From JALRBM01 sp964477195 (lineage in GTDB: Bacteria; Patescibacteriota; Saccharimonadia; Saccharimonadales; Saccharimonadaceae), in the NCBI GenBank assembly GCA_964477195.1, contig CAYZCX010000004.1:1-64000 (forward strand): a DNA stretch of 64,000 nt. Reading direction: 5' to 3'. Each line of letters begins with the position of its first letter. The stretch's first letter is position 1. Position numbers and translations under genes: made by a program. This document shows, piece by piece, positions 16,242-24,612 of this stretch. The notes beneath the pieces were generated by a model. It was not told the origin of the DNA. It made no database searches and saw only the letters and a list, made by a program, of their open reading frames with translations.

Positions 16242-17989
16242 TATCCCTTCGGTTGTAATTTCAAGTAATCTATCATCCAGTTTGAAATATCTGTAAAAAT
16301 CGGCATTGCGTCTTTGTTGCCCGCAAGAAGCATATGTTTTCCCGATATCTGTACCATTATGACATACCTGGGGTCCTCTGGGCTACTTCCTCCGTAGCCT
16401 AGGTAGGTACCAATCGTTTGATCATCGGCATATTGCCCATTCTCGATAACCTGCGATGTTCCCGTCTTGCCACCGACATAGTAGCCCGGCTTATCCTGAC
16501 TCGCATATACTGAGTGCCGGGCCTCATGCACCATAGCGCGCACCGTGCTGGCTGTCGACGGACTAATCACACTCGTACGAGGTGTCTTGAGTGGTTGTTC
16601 TGTCATCTTTTGGCCATCATCGCTCATTTTTCCTTCAATTACCGTAGGATAATAATACGTCCCGCCATTTATAATAGTGCTGAACGCCGAACACACCTGT
16701 AGCATCGTCACGTCCATACCCTGACCAAATGCCATATTCGAATAACGCACAGCACCACCATCTTGATCCGTGGGTGGAATCACGATACCCCTGGCTTCAC
16801 CCGCCAGTTCTATTCCTGTCAGCTCTCCAAGGCCCAGTTTATCGTGAAAGTACTCGTATAACGTGTTGCGCGCGCCAAGCGTAATATTATTGCCGTCTCC
16901 AAGGCGCTTCATAATTTCAATCATCCCCGTATTAAGTGAGTAGTTTAACGCTGTTTGTATAGTGATATTCCCTGTTTGGCCCTTGGTGGCATTGCTTATG
17001 GTGCGATCTTCAATCTTGACATAGTCTGTATTGTTAAAGGTTGAGCTCGGCGTAATCGCACCCTTATCCACACCTACTGTTACCGTCAAAGCTTTGATAT
17101 CCGAGCCCGGCTCGTACGGAGTCGTGACCGTCCCGTTATTAAATGCTGCCGCATCTTGCACATTGCCATACTCAGCCGGATTAAATGTTGGAAGATTTGC
17201 CATGGCCATGATTTTCCCCGTCTTAGGCTCCATTACCATCACACTTCCGTTTGTTGCGTGAGAGTTCTTCAGCCCCTGCGCAAGAGCCCTTTCAGCGTAG
17301 GATTGAATATTCCTGTCCACCGTCAGCACAACGTTGTCACCATTTTTTGCCGGCTGATTAATATTGGAATTACCGATTGTCAGCGGCACGTTGCTCACGT
17401 CAGTCACCGATCGAAGCAAGCCATCTTTACCCGATAGCTGCTGGTTAAGCTCCTGCTCAACACCATATTTACCATTTCCTTCCCCATCAACAAAGCCGAG
17501 AGTTTGCGCCGCCAATTGAGCTTCGGGATAGACACGCTGCGTCTCTGCCTGAAACCCAATTCCTTTCAGATGTTTTTCCTTTAGCATTTCCGCCTGGGCG
17601 CGCGATACTTTTTTTGCCAGGATCTGATAGCGAGATTCTTTTTTATTCAAAAGTCCTTCGAGATCGGGTTTTGTATTTCCACCGGCAATTTTCCGGACGG
17701 CATCGATAATTTCTTGTGGCTTTTCTACCACTTTTGGATCGGCAAAAACCGTATACACCGTTTCGTTAAGCACTAGTTTGACCGGCTTCCCATCATCCAT
17801 TGCATAAATCTCACCACGTTTGGCAGGAATAACCAGCTGCTTTGTCTGCTCCTGTTTGGCGAGATCTGTATAGTAGTCGTATCGGACTACCTGCAAATAA
17901 AAAAGCCGCACCACAAAAATAGCCATGATAACTAATGTCACAATGGCTAAATAAAACGATCGGCTCCCTTTTTTGAAATCTAATTGCAT
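16241..17989 (-). CDS. ftsI: Class B penicillin-binding protein (FtsI/PBP2-type)
   Basis: Septal transpeptidase that cross-links peptidoglycan outside the membrane. One membrane anchor lies at residues 13-33, then the PBP dimerisation domain, then the acyl-transferase domain. The three active-site motifs are SDIK (catalytic serine near residue 297, in the YEPGSDIK context), SLN in NYSLNTG, and KTG in GGKTGTSQ near residue 506. Length 582 residues is typical. It lies nine bases downstream of the FtsL-like gene, as in the classical ftsL-ftsI pair. Confidence 0.94.
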   Translation of the reverse strand: MQLDFKKGSRSFYLAIVTLVIMAIFVVRLFYLQVVRYDYYTDLAKQEQTKQLVIPAKRGEIYAMDDGKPVKLVLNETVYTVFADPKVVEKPQEIIDAVRKIAGGNTKPDLEGLLNKKESRYQILAKKVSRAQAEMLKEKHLKGIGFQAETQRVYPEAQLAAQTLGFVDGEGNGKYGVEQELNQQLSGKDGLLRSVTDVSNVPLTIGNSNINQPAKNGDNVVLTVDRNIQSYAERALAQGLKNSHATNGSVMVMEPKTGKIMAMANLPTFNPAEYGNVQDAAAFNNGTVTTPYEPGSDIKALTVTVGVDKGAITPSSTFNNTDYVKIEDRTISNATKGQTGNITIQTALNYSLNTGMIEIMKRLGDGNNITLGARNTLYEYFHDKLGLGELTGIELAGEARGIVIPPTDQDGGAVRYSNMAFGQGMDVTMLQVCSAFSTIINGGTYYYPTVIEGKMSDDGQKMTEQPLKTPRTSVISPSTASTVRAMVHEARHSVYASQDKPGYYVGGKTGTSQVIENGQYADDQTIGTYLGYGGSSPEDPRYVIMVQISGKHMLLAGNKDAMPIFTDISNWMIDYLKLQPKG

Positions 17990-17998
17990 GATATTAGG

Positions 17999-18352
17999 CT
18001 ATTCGCGCACATAATCGGTCGCAGCAGGCTTGGTCATCTCACGAGCAACAGTACTCTTCTGAACATTTTCCAGTGCTGTAAGACGTGCGTTTTCTACCTC
18101 CAGGTCAGTTTTTTGATCAGTAAGATCGGCGATCTTACTATCAATCTTTTGAGCTTCGTAGTCATATCCTGTCGTACGAGTTGCCTGTGTCAAGTATATC
18201 AAACCGAGCACAGTAATCATAAGTGCCACAAGCACTGTATGAGTCACGGGGCCAAGCTTCACAGCCGAAGTAAATGCTACAGTATTTTGATTGCGACCTA
18301 GCGAGCTACCAGCGCGTCGAGATGCGTATTGTGTTGTACGTTGATATGACAT
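17999..18352 (-). CDS. ftsL: FtsL-like septum protein
   Basis: A 117-residue bitopic protein with a single membrane segment (about residues 36-55) followed by a leucine- and charge-patterned helix typical of the FtsL/DivIC coiled coil. Identity at sequence level is low, as usual for FtsL; the call rests on size, topology and position between rsmH and ftsI. FtsL with its partners activates the FtsW-FtsI synthase. Confidence 0.75.
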   Translation of the reverse strand: MSYQRTTQYASRRAGSSLGRNQNTVAFTSAVKLGPVTHTVLVALMITVLGLIYLTQATRTTGYDYEAQKIDSKIADLTDQKTDLEVENARLTALENVQKSTVAREMTKPAATDYVRE

Positions 18353-18396
18353 AATTTTTTTGTTTCTATTTGATTTTTATTTTTGTTCCCGCGGGG

Positions 18397-18423
18397 GTGG
18401 CGCGCCCATGAAGAGCGCGCCAC
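18397..18423 (-). other. GC-rich hairpin in the rsmH-ftsL spacer
   Basis: A perfect nine-bp stem (GTGGCGCGC / GCGCGCCAC) with a nine-nt loop lies in the transcript just downstream of a 21-codon open frame and upstream of ftsL. No T-tract follows, so it may be an attenuator, processing or stability element and not a full terminator. Confidence 0.5.
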
Positions 18424-18433
18424 AAAGGGAGAA

Positions 18434-18499
18434 TTATTTAAAGCGTACAGCGACCTTAGTGATCTCTGACTGGCTTTGTACTTTGATTTGGACAGGCAT
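18434..18499 (-). CDS. Candidate 21-residue peptide between rsmH and ftsL
   Basis: ATG at 18499 opens a 21-codon frame (begins MPVQIKVQSQ, ends VAVRFK) ending in TAA at 18434. A purine-rich GGGAAAGGG lies about ten bases upstream of the ATG. The downstream hairpin and the ~170-nt spacer in an otherwise tightly packed cluster suggest it may be translated, either as a leader peptide or as a real small protein. There is no homology support. Confidence 0.35.
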   Translation of the reverse strand: MPVQIKVQSQSEITKVAVRFK

Positions 18500-18525
18500 T
18501 GGTGTTTACCCTTTCCCTTTTTGTT

Positions 18526-19422
18526 TTATTTTTTCACTGCGGCCCTGAGCTTACTGCTTCGAGCACGCGGATTGTGAACGTCGTAAATGCTCCCATCGAG
18601 CGGTTTCTTGGTAAGTATATCGAGCTCAGCCTCGTAGCCTGCTTGTTTTTGCTCTGTAAAAAAGCGTTTCACAAGCCGATCTTCGAGACTATGGAAACTG
18701 ATAACCCCTACTCTCCCCCCCGGCTTTAGTAATTTTGGAAGAAGTGGAAGCGTTTGTTCAATTTGCCCTAGCTCATCGTTTACCGCGATGCGGAGTGCTT
18801 GAAAAGTGCGCGTTGCAGGATGAATTCGTTTCCATCTGCCCCGATATTGCCCTTCTACGAGTCGAGCGAGTTCTTCTGTCGTGTGGAGTGGCCTTGCCGC
18901 GACAATCGCACCAGCGATCCTGCGAGCAAATGCAATCGGCTCCTCACCATAGGTCACAATAATACGCACAAGTTCATCCTCAGACGCAGTATTTACCAGC
19001 GTTTCGGCTGATCTTTCTTGCTGGATATCCATGCGCATATCGAGTGGACCGTTTTTTGTAAAAGAAAACCCTCGTTCGCTCCTATCGAGCTGTGGTGACG
19101 ACACCCCCAAATCAATTAGCACGATATCAAATTGCTTCCCTGTCTCAACAAGTGTTTTTGCTGCACTTGCAAAGTCAGTATGCATAAGCCGTGTTCCTTT
19201 TTTCTCGAATTCAGACAAATTTGCAATTGCAAAATCATCGCGATCGACCAAAACGGAATCGGCATAGTTCCCTGTTATCTCCAAAAAACGCCGTGCATGA
19301 CCACCATAGCCGGCAGTAAGATCGAGATAGTTCTCATTCTTACGGGGCGCAAGTAGTTTTAACGTCGTTTCGAGCAGTACAGGAACGTGAAGTTGTTGTG
19401 GTGGATGTTCTTTTGTACTCAT
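18526..19422 (-). CDS. rsmH: 16S rRNA (cytosine1402-N4)-methyltransferase RsmH
   Basis: Also called MraW. It methylates N4 of C1402 in the 16S rRNA decoding centre using S-adenosylmethionine. The N-terminus HVPVLLETTLKLL, the SAM loop DLTAGYGGHARRFLE, IDLGVSSPQLD, the GFSFTKNGPLDMRMD motif and the C-terminal ISFHSLEDRLVKRFF are all typical. Length 298 residues. It is second in the division cluster but is separated from mraZ by an unusually long structured spacer. Confidence 0.96.
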   Translation of the reverse strand: MSTKEHPPQQLHVPVLLETTLKLLAPRKNENYLDLTAGYGGHARRFLEITGNYADSVLVDRDDFAIANLSEFEKKGTRLMHTDFASAAKTLVETGKQFDIVLIDLGVSSPQLDRSERGFSFTKNGPLDMRMDIQQERSAETLVNTASEDELVRIIVTYGEEPIAFARRIAGAIVAARPLHTTEELARLVEGQYRGRWKRIHPATRTFQALRIAVNDELGQIEQTLPLLPKLLKPGGRVGVISFHSLEDRLVKRFFTEQKQAGYEAELDILTKKPLDGSIYDVHNPRARSSKLRAAVKK

Positions 19423-19881
19423 ATGCTAGCCTTATTCTATAAGATGTCGAGTCAACTTGCTACTTCTTCGAAGGAAACTCGCGTCTCGCCCTTAGATTTA
19501 CATCGCTAAACGTGAAATCTAAGGCGCGTAGCCGTTTCTGAGAAGAACGTAGCAAGTGTGACGAACATACCGAAGTATAAAGTTTCGCATTCTCGAGATC
19601 ACCTAACTGGCAGCAGAGAGGTTTTTGTTTTGTATGTGTTTGTTTTTGTAATAAGTGTCCAAGTAGGTTGTGAGGGGGTTACAGTGTAACTCATACCCTC
19701 CCCACTTGGTTTGAGAGACTTATGTGTGTGAGGTGGAGTTTTTTGGGAGGTGTTGTGTTTTCGGGAAGGTACGTCGACTTTTTTAATGTGGTGTCGTAAA
19801 GCCCACGTCTCATACTGCCAGATAGTTGATCTCGAGAGTTTTTCTTACTCTTGATCCCAAATTGTTAAGGAGCGTTTTTCT
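19423..19881 (-). ncRNA. Structured mraZ-rsmH spacer, possible RNA element
   Basis: A 459-nt gap in a dense operon, with no open frame. On the transcribed strand a long stem pairs 19542-19556 with 19456-19469 (14 bp with one bulged base). Nested inside is a perfect ten-bp stem, 19515-19524 with 19490-19499. A second structured block lies at about 19651-19722, with nested pairings (CCAAGT/ACTTGG, GTTAC/GTAAC, TAAGT/ACTTA). RNase P, SRP and tmRNA signatures were looked for and not found. It could be a leader regulating rsmH and downstream genes, or an independent small RNA. Confidence 0.45.
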
Positions 19882-20244
19882 TTACACGTCTGCATCTGCC
19901 GGCAAAATCCGCCAATATGCACCCGCTCGTACAGCAACTATCTCCCGATCAATACCCGCATATTCAAGCAGATGTTGCTCGAATGTCACACGACCCTGTT
20001 TTTGGTCAAGCTCGACGGCGGTCTTTCCTCTACGGAATCTGACGTTAAGATCTGCGACCTTTTCATCAAGAATACTACCCTGTAGTGCTGGCTCTACTTC
20101 CCTGTCCCAGACATGTTGAGGGTAAAGGTGAAGATATTTGCCAAACCCACGAGTCAGTACAACACCGCTTGCAAATTCATTTCGAAGCTCTGTCGGTATC
20201 GTTAACCGACGCTTGTCATCAAACTTTCGTTCGAAATAATCCAT
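19882..20244 (-). CDS. mraZ: Transcriptional regulator MraZ
   Basis: MraZ is a DNA-binding repressor of the division and cell-wall cluster. The protein carries two AbrB/SpoVT-like half-domains, with the family pattern FERKFDDKRRLTIPTELR at the N-terminus and a second copy around the middle (DLNVRFRRGKTAVELDQKQ). At 120 residues it is slightly shorter than the usual ~143-150. It is first in the cluster, downstream of paired ACCCAC/GTGGGT repeats that match the spacing of known MraZ sites. Confidence 0.93.
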   Translation of the reverse strand: MDYFERKFDDKRRLTIPTELRNEFASGVVLTRGFGKYLHLYPQHVWDREVEPALQGSILDEKVADLNVRFRRGKTAVELDQKQGRVTFEQHLLEYAGIDREIVAVRAGAYWRILPADADV

Positions 20245-20313
20245 GCTTTGAAGCTGTCCTAGGAGTTAGTTGATAATTTTTAATGTTAGTGGTGTTTATT
20301 TTGTGGTGGTGCT

Positions 20314-20360
20314 ACCCACTTCTTTCCACTGACCTTACTATAATACCCACTATTACCCAC
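20314..20360 (-). promoter_or_regulatory. MraZ operator repeats around the mraZ promoter
   Basis: On the transcribed strand, GTGGGT boxes occur at 20355-20360, 20345-20350 and 20314-20319, and a GTGGAA variant at 20324-20329. They form two pairs with ten-nt periodicity, 31 nt apart, flanking a TATAGT/TATTAT -10 element at 20337-20345. MraZ is known to bind TGGG-type repeats spaced by five bases, so autoregulation is expected. Confidence 0.7.
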
Positions 20361-20399
20361 GACAACCCTATTTTCCCCTTTTACTCTTCTGTTTGCATG

Positions 20400-20427
20400 C
20401 TGTTTTCCACAGCTATGTGGAAAACAG
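20400..20427. other. Perfect 12-bp inverted repeat with DnaA-like half sites
   Basis: CTGTTTTCCACA, a four-base loop, then TGTGGAAAACAG. It sits between the mraZ promoter region and the terminator of the small membrane gene. It could be a back-up terminator or a protein-binding palindrome. Confidence 0.5.
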
Positions 20428-20448
20428 CATAAAATAACAGAGGTAATA

Positions 20449-20476
20449 AATACCGCACAGTTTCGTGTGCGGTATT
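20449..20476 (-). terminator. Terminator of the 65-residue membrane gene
   Basis: An 11-bp stem AATACCGCACA / TGTGCGGTATT with a short loop, A/T-rich on the downstream side. Confidence 0.75.
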
Positions 20477-20494
20477 ATTATTCCTATGGCGATA

Positions 20495-20692
20495 CTAGCC
20501 GATAAGCCACGTTGTCATCGCCGCATCATAGCGCGAGGTTACCTGCAGCATAAGCCAAAGAACAAACAAGGCAACGTTTGCGAGTACTGATACAATCAGA
20601 ATCGCATTTTTAACGTCTTGACCTGTTTGAAACGTAGCGACGCCGGCAACTGTCTCAGCGGGGGTTTGGTCTTTTTGTGTTTGTTGTTTCAT
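20495..20692 (-). CDS. Small single-pass membrane protein
   Basis: A 65-residue protein of unknown function: a polar glutamine-rich N-terminus, then one hydrophobic segment (AILIVSVLANVALFVLWLML, about residues 31-50) and a short tail. It has a well-formed promoter (20699-20727) only six bases upstream of the ATG and no Shine-Dalgarno, and it ends at its own terminator. Confidence 0.65.
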   Translation of the reverse strand: MKQQTQKDQTPAETVAGVATFQTGQDVKNAILIVSVLANVALFVLWLMLQVTSRYDAAMTTWLIG

Positions 20693-20698
20693 ACATTC

Positions 20699-20727
20699 AG
20701 CTTAGCATAATGTTTATGCTTTGTCAA
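20699..20727 (-). promoter_or_regulatory. Leaderless promoter of the 65-residue membrane gene
   Basis: TTGACA (20722-20727), a 17-nt spacer and TAAGCT (20699-20704), which ends six nucleotides before the ATG at 20692. The transcript should begin at or within a base or two of the start codon. Confidence 0.65.
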
Positions 20728-20743
20728 TATTAGGACCTGGATA

Positions 20744-21445
20744 TCAAAATATAAGATCTCGAGCAGCGTGCAGCCCATGGGCATGACGAACCTGCGGGGG
20801 CACCTCTAGCTTCTTGATATCGTAGGCAACCGCGCTCCTAATAGGAAGCACCCAAATTCCCTCGACGCCTTCTGGTATGCCCTCGAAGCTTACTGGCTTG
20901 TCGTCCAAAAAAACAATCCTTCTTGCGCGACAAATCCCGCGTCCCGTCAGTGTATCTGGTAACAAAAACATCCCATCAGGTTGTTTCCACTCCGCCATAA
21001 GTTCGCTTTTCTTAACCGTCCCAATGATCATATGCGGAATACGATCCAGGCCAGATGCCTGAATCTTTGCGCGCTGCCACTCTTCACCGCCACTGGTCAA
21101 AATTCCAAATGCCATATCTTTTTTGGCTAACTCTTCCAAAAGCTGCGCAGCATACGGCTCAAGAAAATCCTCCTGCAAACCCTTTTCGACAAACAACTTT
21201 TTGACACGCGCGACAACCGTCTCAGCATCGCTGTTCGGTGCTTCTTGCTTCAGTAAATTTCTTAGATATCCTGCAACGTCAAAATTATTGCGATAGATCA
21301 ACTCTCCCTGCTTGATCTGTTCGGCCGGGATAGCCGTTTCTTCAAATGCAACTTCTTCAAACAACAGACGCAGGTCATCAGACCTCGCGAGTGTTCGATC
21401 AAAGTCAATAATATAAAAAGTGTCCAATATGTTACTCTGTGACAT
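20744..21445 (-). CDS. HAD-family hydrolase
   Basis: A phosphatase-like haloacid dehalogenase-fold protein of about 233 residues. Motif I is IDFDRTLARS near the N-terminus (nucleophile and acid aspartates), motif II is the LTSGG segment, and VFLDDKPVSF near the C-terminus is the acidic motif IV. The substrate is unknown. The start MSQSNIL at 21445 is chosen because a longer reading would run far into the upstream gene; this one overlaps it by 14 nt, which suits an operon with the YvcK-like gene. Confidence 0.82.
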   Translation of the reverse strand: MSQSNILDTFYIIDFDRTLARSDDLRLLFEEVAFEETAIPAEQIKQGELIYRNNFDVAGYLRNLLKQEAPNSDAETVVARVKKLFVEKGLQEDFLEPYAAQLLEELAKKDMAFGILTSGGEEWQRAKIQASGLDRIPHMIIGTVKKSELMAEWKQPDGMFLLPDTLTGRGICRARRIVFLDDKPVSFEGIPEGVEGIWVLPIRSAVAYDIKKLEVPPQVRHAHGLHAARDLIF

Positions 21446-22451
21446 TTTTGTATAGCTCCATAATTGCTCGTGCGATTGCCTGTGGATCGTGACGGATGAA
21501 CGAACGAGTAACAGGAAGTACATCGCTGGTATTTTTTGGGGCAACGCCGCCAAGGAAATTCCCATCAAGTGCCTGATAATCTTTGTCCATAAACGCCGGA
21601 GTATTTGGCTTTACGATATAGGCGCCCTCTTCTTTGTAACGCCTAGCAAGCTTCGCACCCGGACGCTGTCTATTATACAAAACATAATCAAGGAAGTGTC
21701 CGCCAGCTAACCGCTCAATTTCATCAGCATGATCCGTGACAGTGAAGCCCTCGGTTTGGCCCTGCTTAGTGACAAGATTGCAAACATAGACGATCAAGGC
21801 GTTTGTACTCCGAAGTGCCTCACCGATACCATCAATAACAAGCAGTGGACCCAGTGATGTATAGAGATCGCCTGGCGCAACAACCACAATATCCGCCCGA
21901 GCAATTGCGTCGAGCGCAAGAGGATTGGCGTGAGCACGAGGCACAAGCGACAGCTCAGCTCGGCGAGGATCATGCGCAAAGTAATCCGCGTCAATAACCC
22001 GCTCGCCCCGTAAGATCACACTTGCTTCCGGCCACTCCATCTTCAACCGAACATTATCAAGCGTTGCAGGAATAACCGTTCCGTTCACTCGGAGAATTTC
22101 CGATGCCGTCTCCACTGCCTCGCTAAAATTGCCAGTCATTTTTTCGAGTGCACTCAGGAGTAAATTACCAAACGCGTGACCCTTAAATGTTCCCTCTTGG
22201 AACCGATAGTCAAACAGATTTCTTACTTTGGGCGAATCACTCAGCGCAACGAGGCACTGACGTACATCACCTGGCGGTAGCGTCCCCAGTTCATCCCGAA
22301 GGACGCCAGTGCTCCCACCATCATCAGCCATGTTCACAAGCGCCGCAATAGAACCTGAATATTCCTTGAGAGCACTGAGGAGCGTAAAACTTCCCGTTCC
22401 TCCACCAATAACGGCTATTTTTACATCATTACGTGGATACGGATCATTCAT
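21432..22451 (-). CDS. YvcK/CofD-like putative gluconeogenesis factor
   Basis: A protein of the CofD/YvcK superfamily with a Rossmann-like N-terminus (IAVIGGGTGSFTLLSALKEY) and the family segments MADDGGSTGVLRDELG, PPGDVRQCLVALS and GDLYTSLGPLLV. Bacterial YvcK proteins bind UDP-sugars and influence cell shape and carbon flux; the precise role here is inferred. The ATG at 22451 overlaps the upstream stop codon (TAATG), so translation is probably coupled to the glycosidase gene. About 339 residues. Confidence 0.88.
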   Translation of the reverse strand: MNDPYPRNDVKIAVIGGGTGSFTLLSALKEYSGSIAALVNMADDGGSTGVLRDELGTLPPGDVRQCLVALSDSPKVRNLFDYRFQEGTFKGHAFGNLLLSALEKMTGNFSEAVETASEILRVNGTVIPATLDNVRLKMEWPEASVILRGERVIDADYFAHDPRRAELSLVPRAHANPLALDAIARADIVVVAPGDLYTSLGPLLVIDGIGEALRSTNALIVYVCNLVTKQGQTEGFTVTDHADEIERLAGGHFLDYVLYNRQRPGAKLARRYKEEGAYIVKPNTPAFMDKDYQALDGNFLGGVAPKNTSDVLPVTRSFIRHDPQAIARAIMELYKNVTE

Positions 22452-23713
22452 TATTTTTCTCTCAGTCGCTTTATCACTTTGCCAAACCACTCAGCGCTCG
22501 GACGAAGCGTCCGCTGGAATGTATCGTAGTTGACCGCAATCAATCCAAAGCGAGGCCACTTACCCTTATCCCACTCAAAATTATCGAGCAAGCTCCAGTG
22601 GAGATATCCCTCAAGCTTCACGCCATTTGCTATCGCGTTTTGCATTGCAACAATAGTCTGCGCCAGCCACCAACGCCGATTCACATCTTCAGAGTCAGCC
22701 AGACCATTCTCGGTAATGATAATCGGTTTTTTGTATTTGTCATGAAGCCGCTCCAAGGCAAATTGAATATGCGCCGGGCTAAGATCCCACCCCAGGTCAC
22801 TCAGCCGCTCATCCGGATTATGCACCCGATAGCCGTATACTCTGTGACTAAAATAGAAGTTTATGCCCAAGAAATCACTATGTTTTACGATCTTCTTTAA
22901 AAAATAATCGTCTTGAAAATACTGGAACAAAGCTGCCGATACCCGACTGAGCCATGCGTCATCTCCTGCATAATAGTACACGGAGTTTTTTGCAACCGAC
23001 ACCTTGTAGCGTTTGTTGATTCCGTGAATCATTCGAGCAGTCTGATTGTGTGCACGCGCGAGATTATTGAGAACACGCAAAAGCTGCCATCTCTTGCCTA
23101 TAACGTTCGGTGGCCAATCTCCCTGATAATAGCCTTCGTACGCATAGGTATCGGGCTCATTAATAGTGATGATGTAGGTAATGTCCTGACCAAGTTCTTG
23201 CATTACTTTTTCGGCAAATCGGACAAAATATCGCACGTTCTTTCGCTTGGCAAACCCACCTTTTTCGGCAAACCACACCGGAAGTGTAAAGTGGAATAAC
23301 GTCACGATAGGTTCGATACCACGGCTTTTTAATTCTCGGAGATAATGCTTGTAGTAGGTCATAGCCTCGACACTCCACGCACCCTCATTGGGCTCAATAC
23401 GCGACCATTCAACCCCAAAACGAAATGAGTTCATATTCATCTGCTCAAGCAAGTCAAAATCCTTAGAAAAAAGTTTGTAGTGCGCCGAACCCTTACCCGA
23501 CACATAATTGTTCGGATCAGTAGCATGGGTTTCTATCTGCGACCAATTCGGAAGATCTCCCCACTGAAACTTAGACTGAGCGGCCTTTGATTTGGCATTT
23601 TCCAATTCCCAAATCGTCCACTGGTTGTGCGTGTCCCCTTCTACCTGGTGCGCACTGGTCGCCGCACCCCACAGGAACTTCGCCGGAAATCCTGACTGAG
23701 ATTTTTTCTGCAT
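22451..23713 (-). CDS. Glycoside hydrolase family 1 (beta-glucosidase-like)
   Basis: A (beta/alpha)8-barrel glycosidase of about 420 residues. The acid/base glutamate is in TINEPD, the nucleophile glutamate is in ITENG, and the N-terminal FLWGAATSAHQVEG signature is present. It probably cleaves beta-linked disaccharides or glycosides in the cytoplasm, since no signal peptide is seen after choosing MQKKSQS (23713) as start. A TATAAT box lies nine bases upstream of that ATG. It heads an operon with the YvcK-like and HAD genes. Confidence 0.92.
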   Translation of the reverse strand: MQKKSQSGFPAKFLWGAATSAHQVEGDTHNQWTIWELENAKSKAAQSKFQWGDLPNWSQIETHATDPNNYVSGKGSAHYKLFSKDFDLLEQMNMNSFRFGVEWSRIEPNEGAWSVEAMTYYKHYLRELKSRGIEPIVTLFHFTLPVWFAEKGGFAKRKNVRYFVRFAEKVMQELGQDITYIITINEPDTYAYEGYYQGDWPPNVIGKRWQLLRVLNNLARAHNQTARMIHGINKRYKVSVAKNSVYYYAGDDAWLSRVSAALFQYFQDDYFLKKIVKHSDFLGINFYFSHRVYGYRVHNPDERLSDLGWDLSPAHIQFALERLHDKYKKPIIITENGLADSEDVNRRWWLAQTIVAMQNAIANGVKLEGYLHWSLLDNFEWDKGKWPRFGLIAVNYDTFQRTLRPSAEWFGKVIKRLREK

Positions 23714-23760
23714 ACTTTTACTATTATACGACACATTTTCAATGTAGAATAAAGAGTAAC

Positions 23761-24612
23761 ATGATTGGGACAATTTTACGCCTGTTGTGGCGGCTCTTTG
23801 TCGGAGTAATTGCGGTTGCACTCGCGTATATAACGGTATTTTTGTTTTATCCGTATCTTCGCAGTCATTTTCATTTTCCGCTTGTTATAAGTCTGGTCGT
23901 CCTTTATGTTCTGGCGGCGTATATCGGAATCCCCTTCCTTGTACGACTCTGGAAATTAGTTATTCGCCCCCGCCACCTCCCTCACTACGCTGTCTCACGC
24001 GATGGATGGTCAAGCGACCCAGTCAACATCGCCATCGTATGCAAAGATGAAGCTCAGTTACGTCGAATCATGGTAAAAGCTGGGTGGCATATTGCGGATA
24101 AGCCCACGCTCCAAAATACACTGCGTGAAGGCTGGGCAATCTTGTTTGGTTTGCCATACTCTACGGCGCCCTTTAGCAATCTTTTTTTGTTTGGGCGCAA
24201 ACAAGATATCGGATTTCAAATACAAACCGGAAGCGTGCCGTCACCCCGCCATCGTCATCATGTACGCTTTTGGCAATTACAAAGTGAGCCCGAAAAACCG
24301 CATCATCATCTCCCTTTTTGGGAAAATATTTTCCAACTCTTTTCTGGAAAGAAACGACAGATCTGGATTGGCACTGCGACCCACGATGTTGGGCCATTCG
24401 CACTGCGTATTCAAAATCTCCAAATCACTCATAAGATCGATGCCGAAACCAACAAAGAGCGCGATTTTCTTATCAGAACACTTGATGACGCTCAGCTCAT
24501 CAAACGCTGCGAGACAATTGCCGCGGGCGACCCTATACTATTTCGCGGGCAGACACTAGGGGTAAATATTGTTACCGACGGTACACTGCGTGTTGTCGAA
24601 TTGAAGCGTTAA
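23761..24612 (+). CDS. LssY C-terminal-domain membrane protein
   Basis: A 283-residue protein with two N-terminal hydrophobic segments (about residues 3-30 and 37-60) followed by a soluble domain resembling LssY_C: AGWHIADKPTLQNTLREG, PFSNLFLFGRKQDIGFQ, HHVRFWQ and the WIGTATHDVG motif. The domain is often found with PAP2-type phosphatases, but its chemistry is unclear. It starts at 23761, divergent from the glycosidase with a 47-bp shared promoter region containing TAGAAT. It converges on the helicase gene and overlaps it by four bases. Confidence 0.78.
   Translation: MIGTILRLLWRLFVGVIAVALAYITVFLFYPYLRSHFHFPLVISLVVLYVLAAYIGIPFLVRLWKLVIRPRHLPHYAVSRDGWSSDPVNIAIVCKDEAQLRRIMVKAGWHIADKPTLQNTLREGWAILFGLPYSTAPFSNLFLFGRKQDIGFQIQTGSVPSPRHRHHVRFWQLQSEPEKPHHHLPFWENIFQLFSGKKRQIWIGTATHDVGPFALRIQNLQITHKIDAETNKERDFLIRTLDDAQLIKRCETIAAGDPILFRGQTLGVNIVTDGTLRVVELKR

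Noticed and set aside
19423..19881. RNase P RNA in the mraZ-rsmH spacer
   Set aside because: The conserved GAGGAAAGUC and ACAGAA...CUUAU segments are missing on both strands.
20400..20427. Attachment site or dif-like site
   Set aside because: The 12-bp inverted repeat lacks the dif arm pattern and no integrase is nearby; terminator or binding palindrome is simpler.
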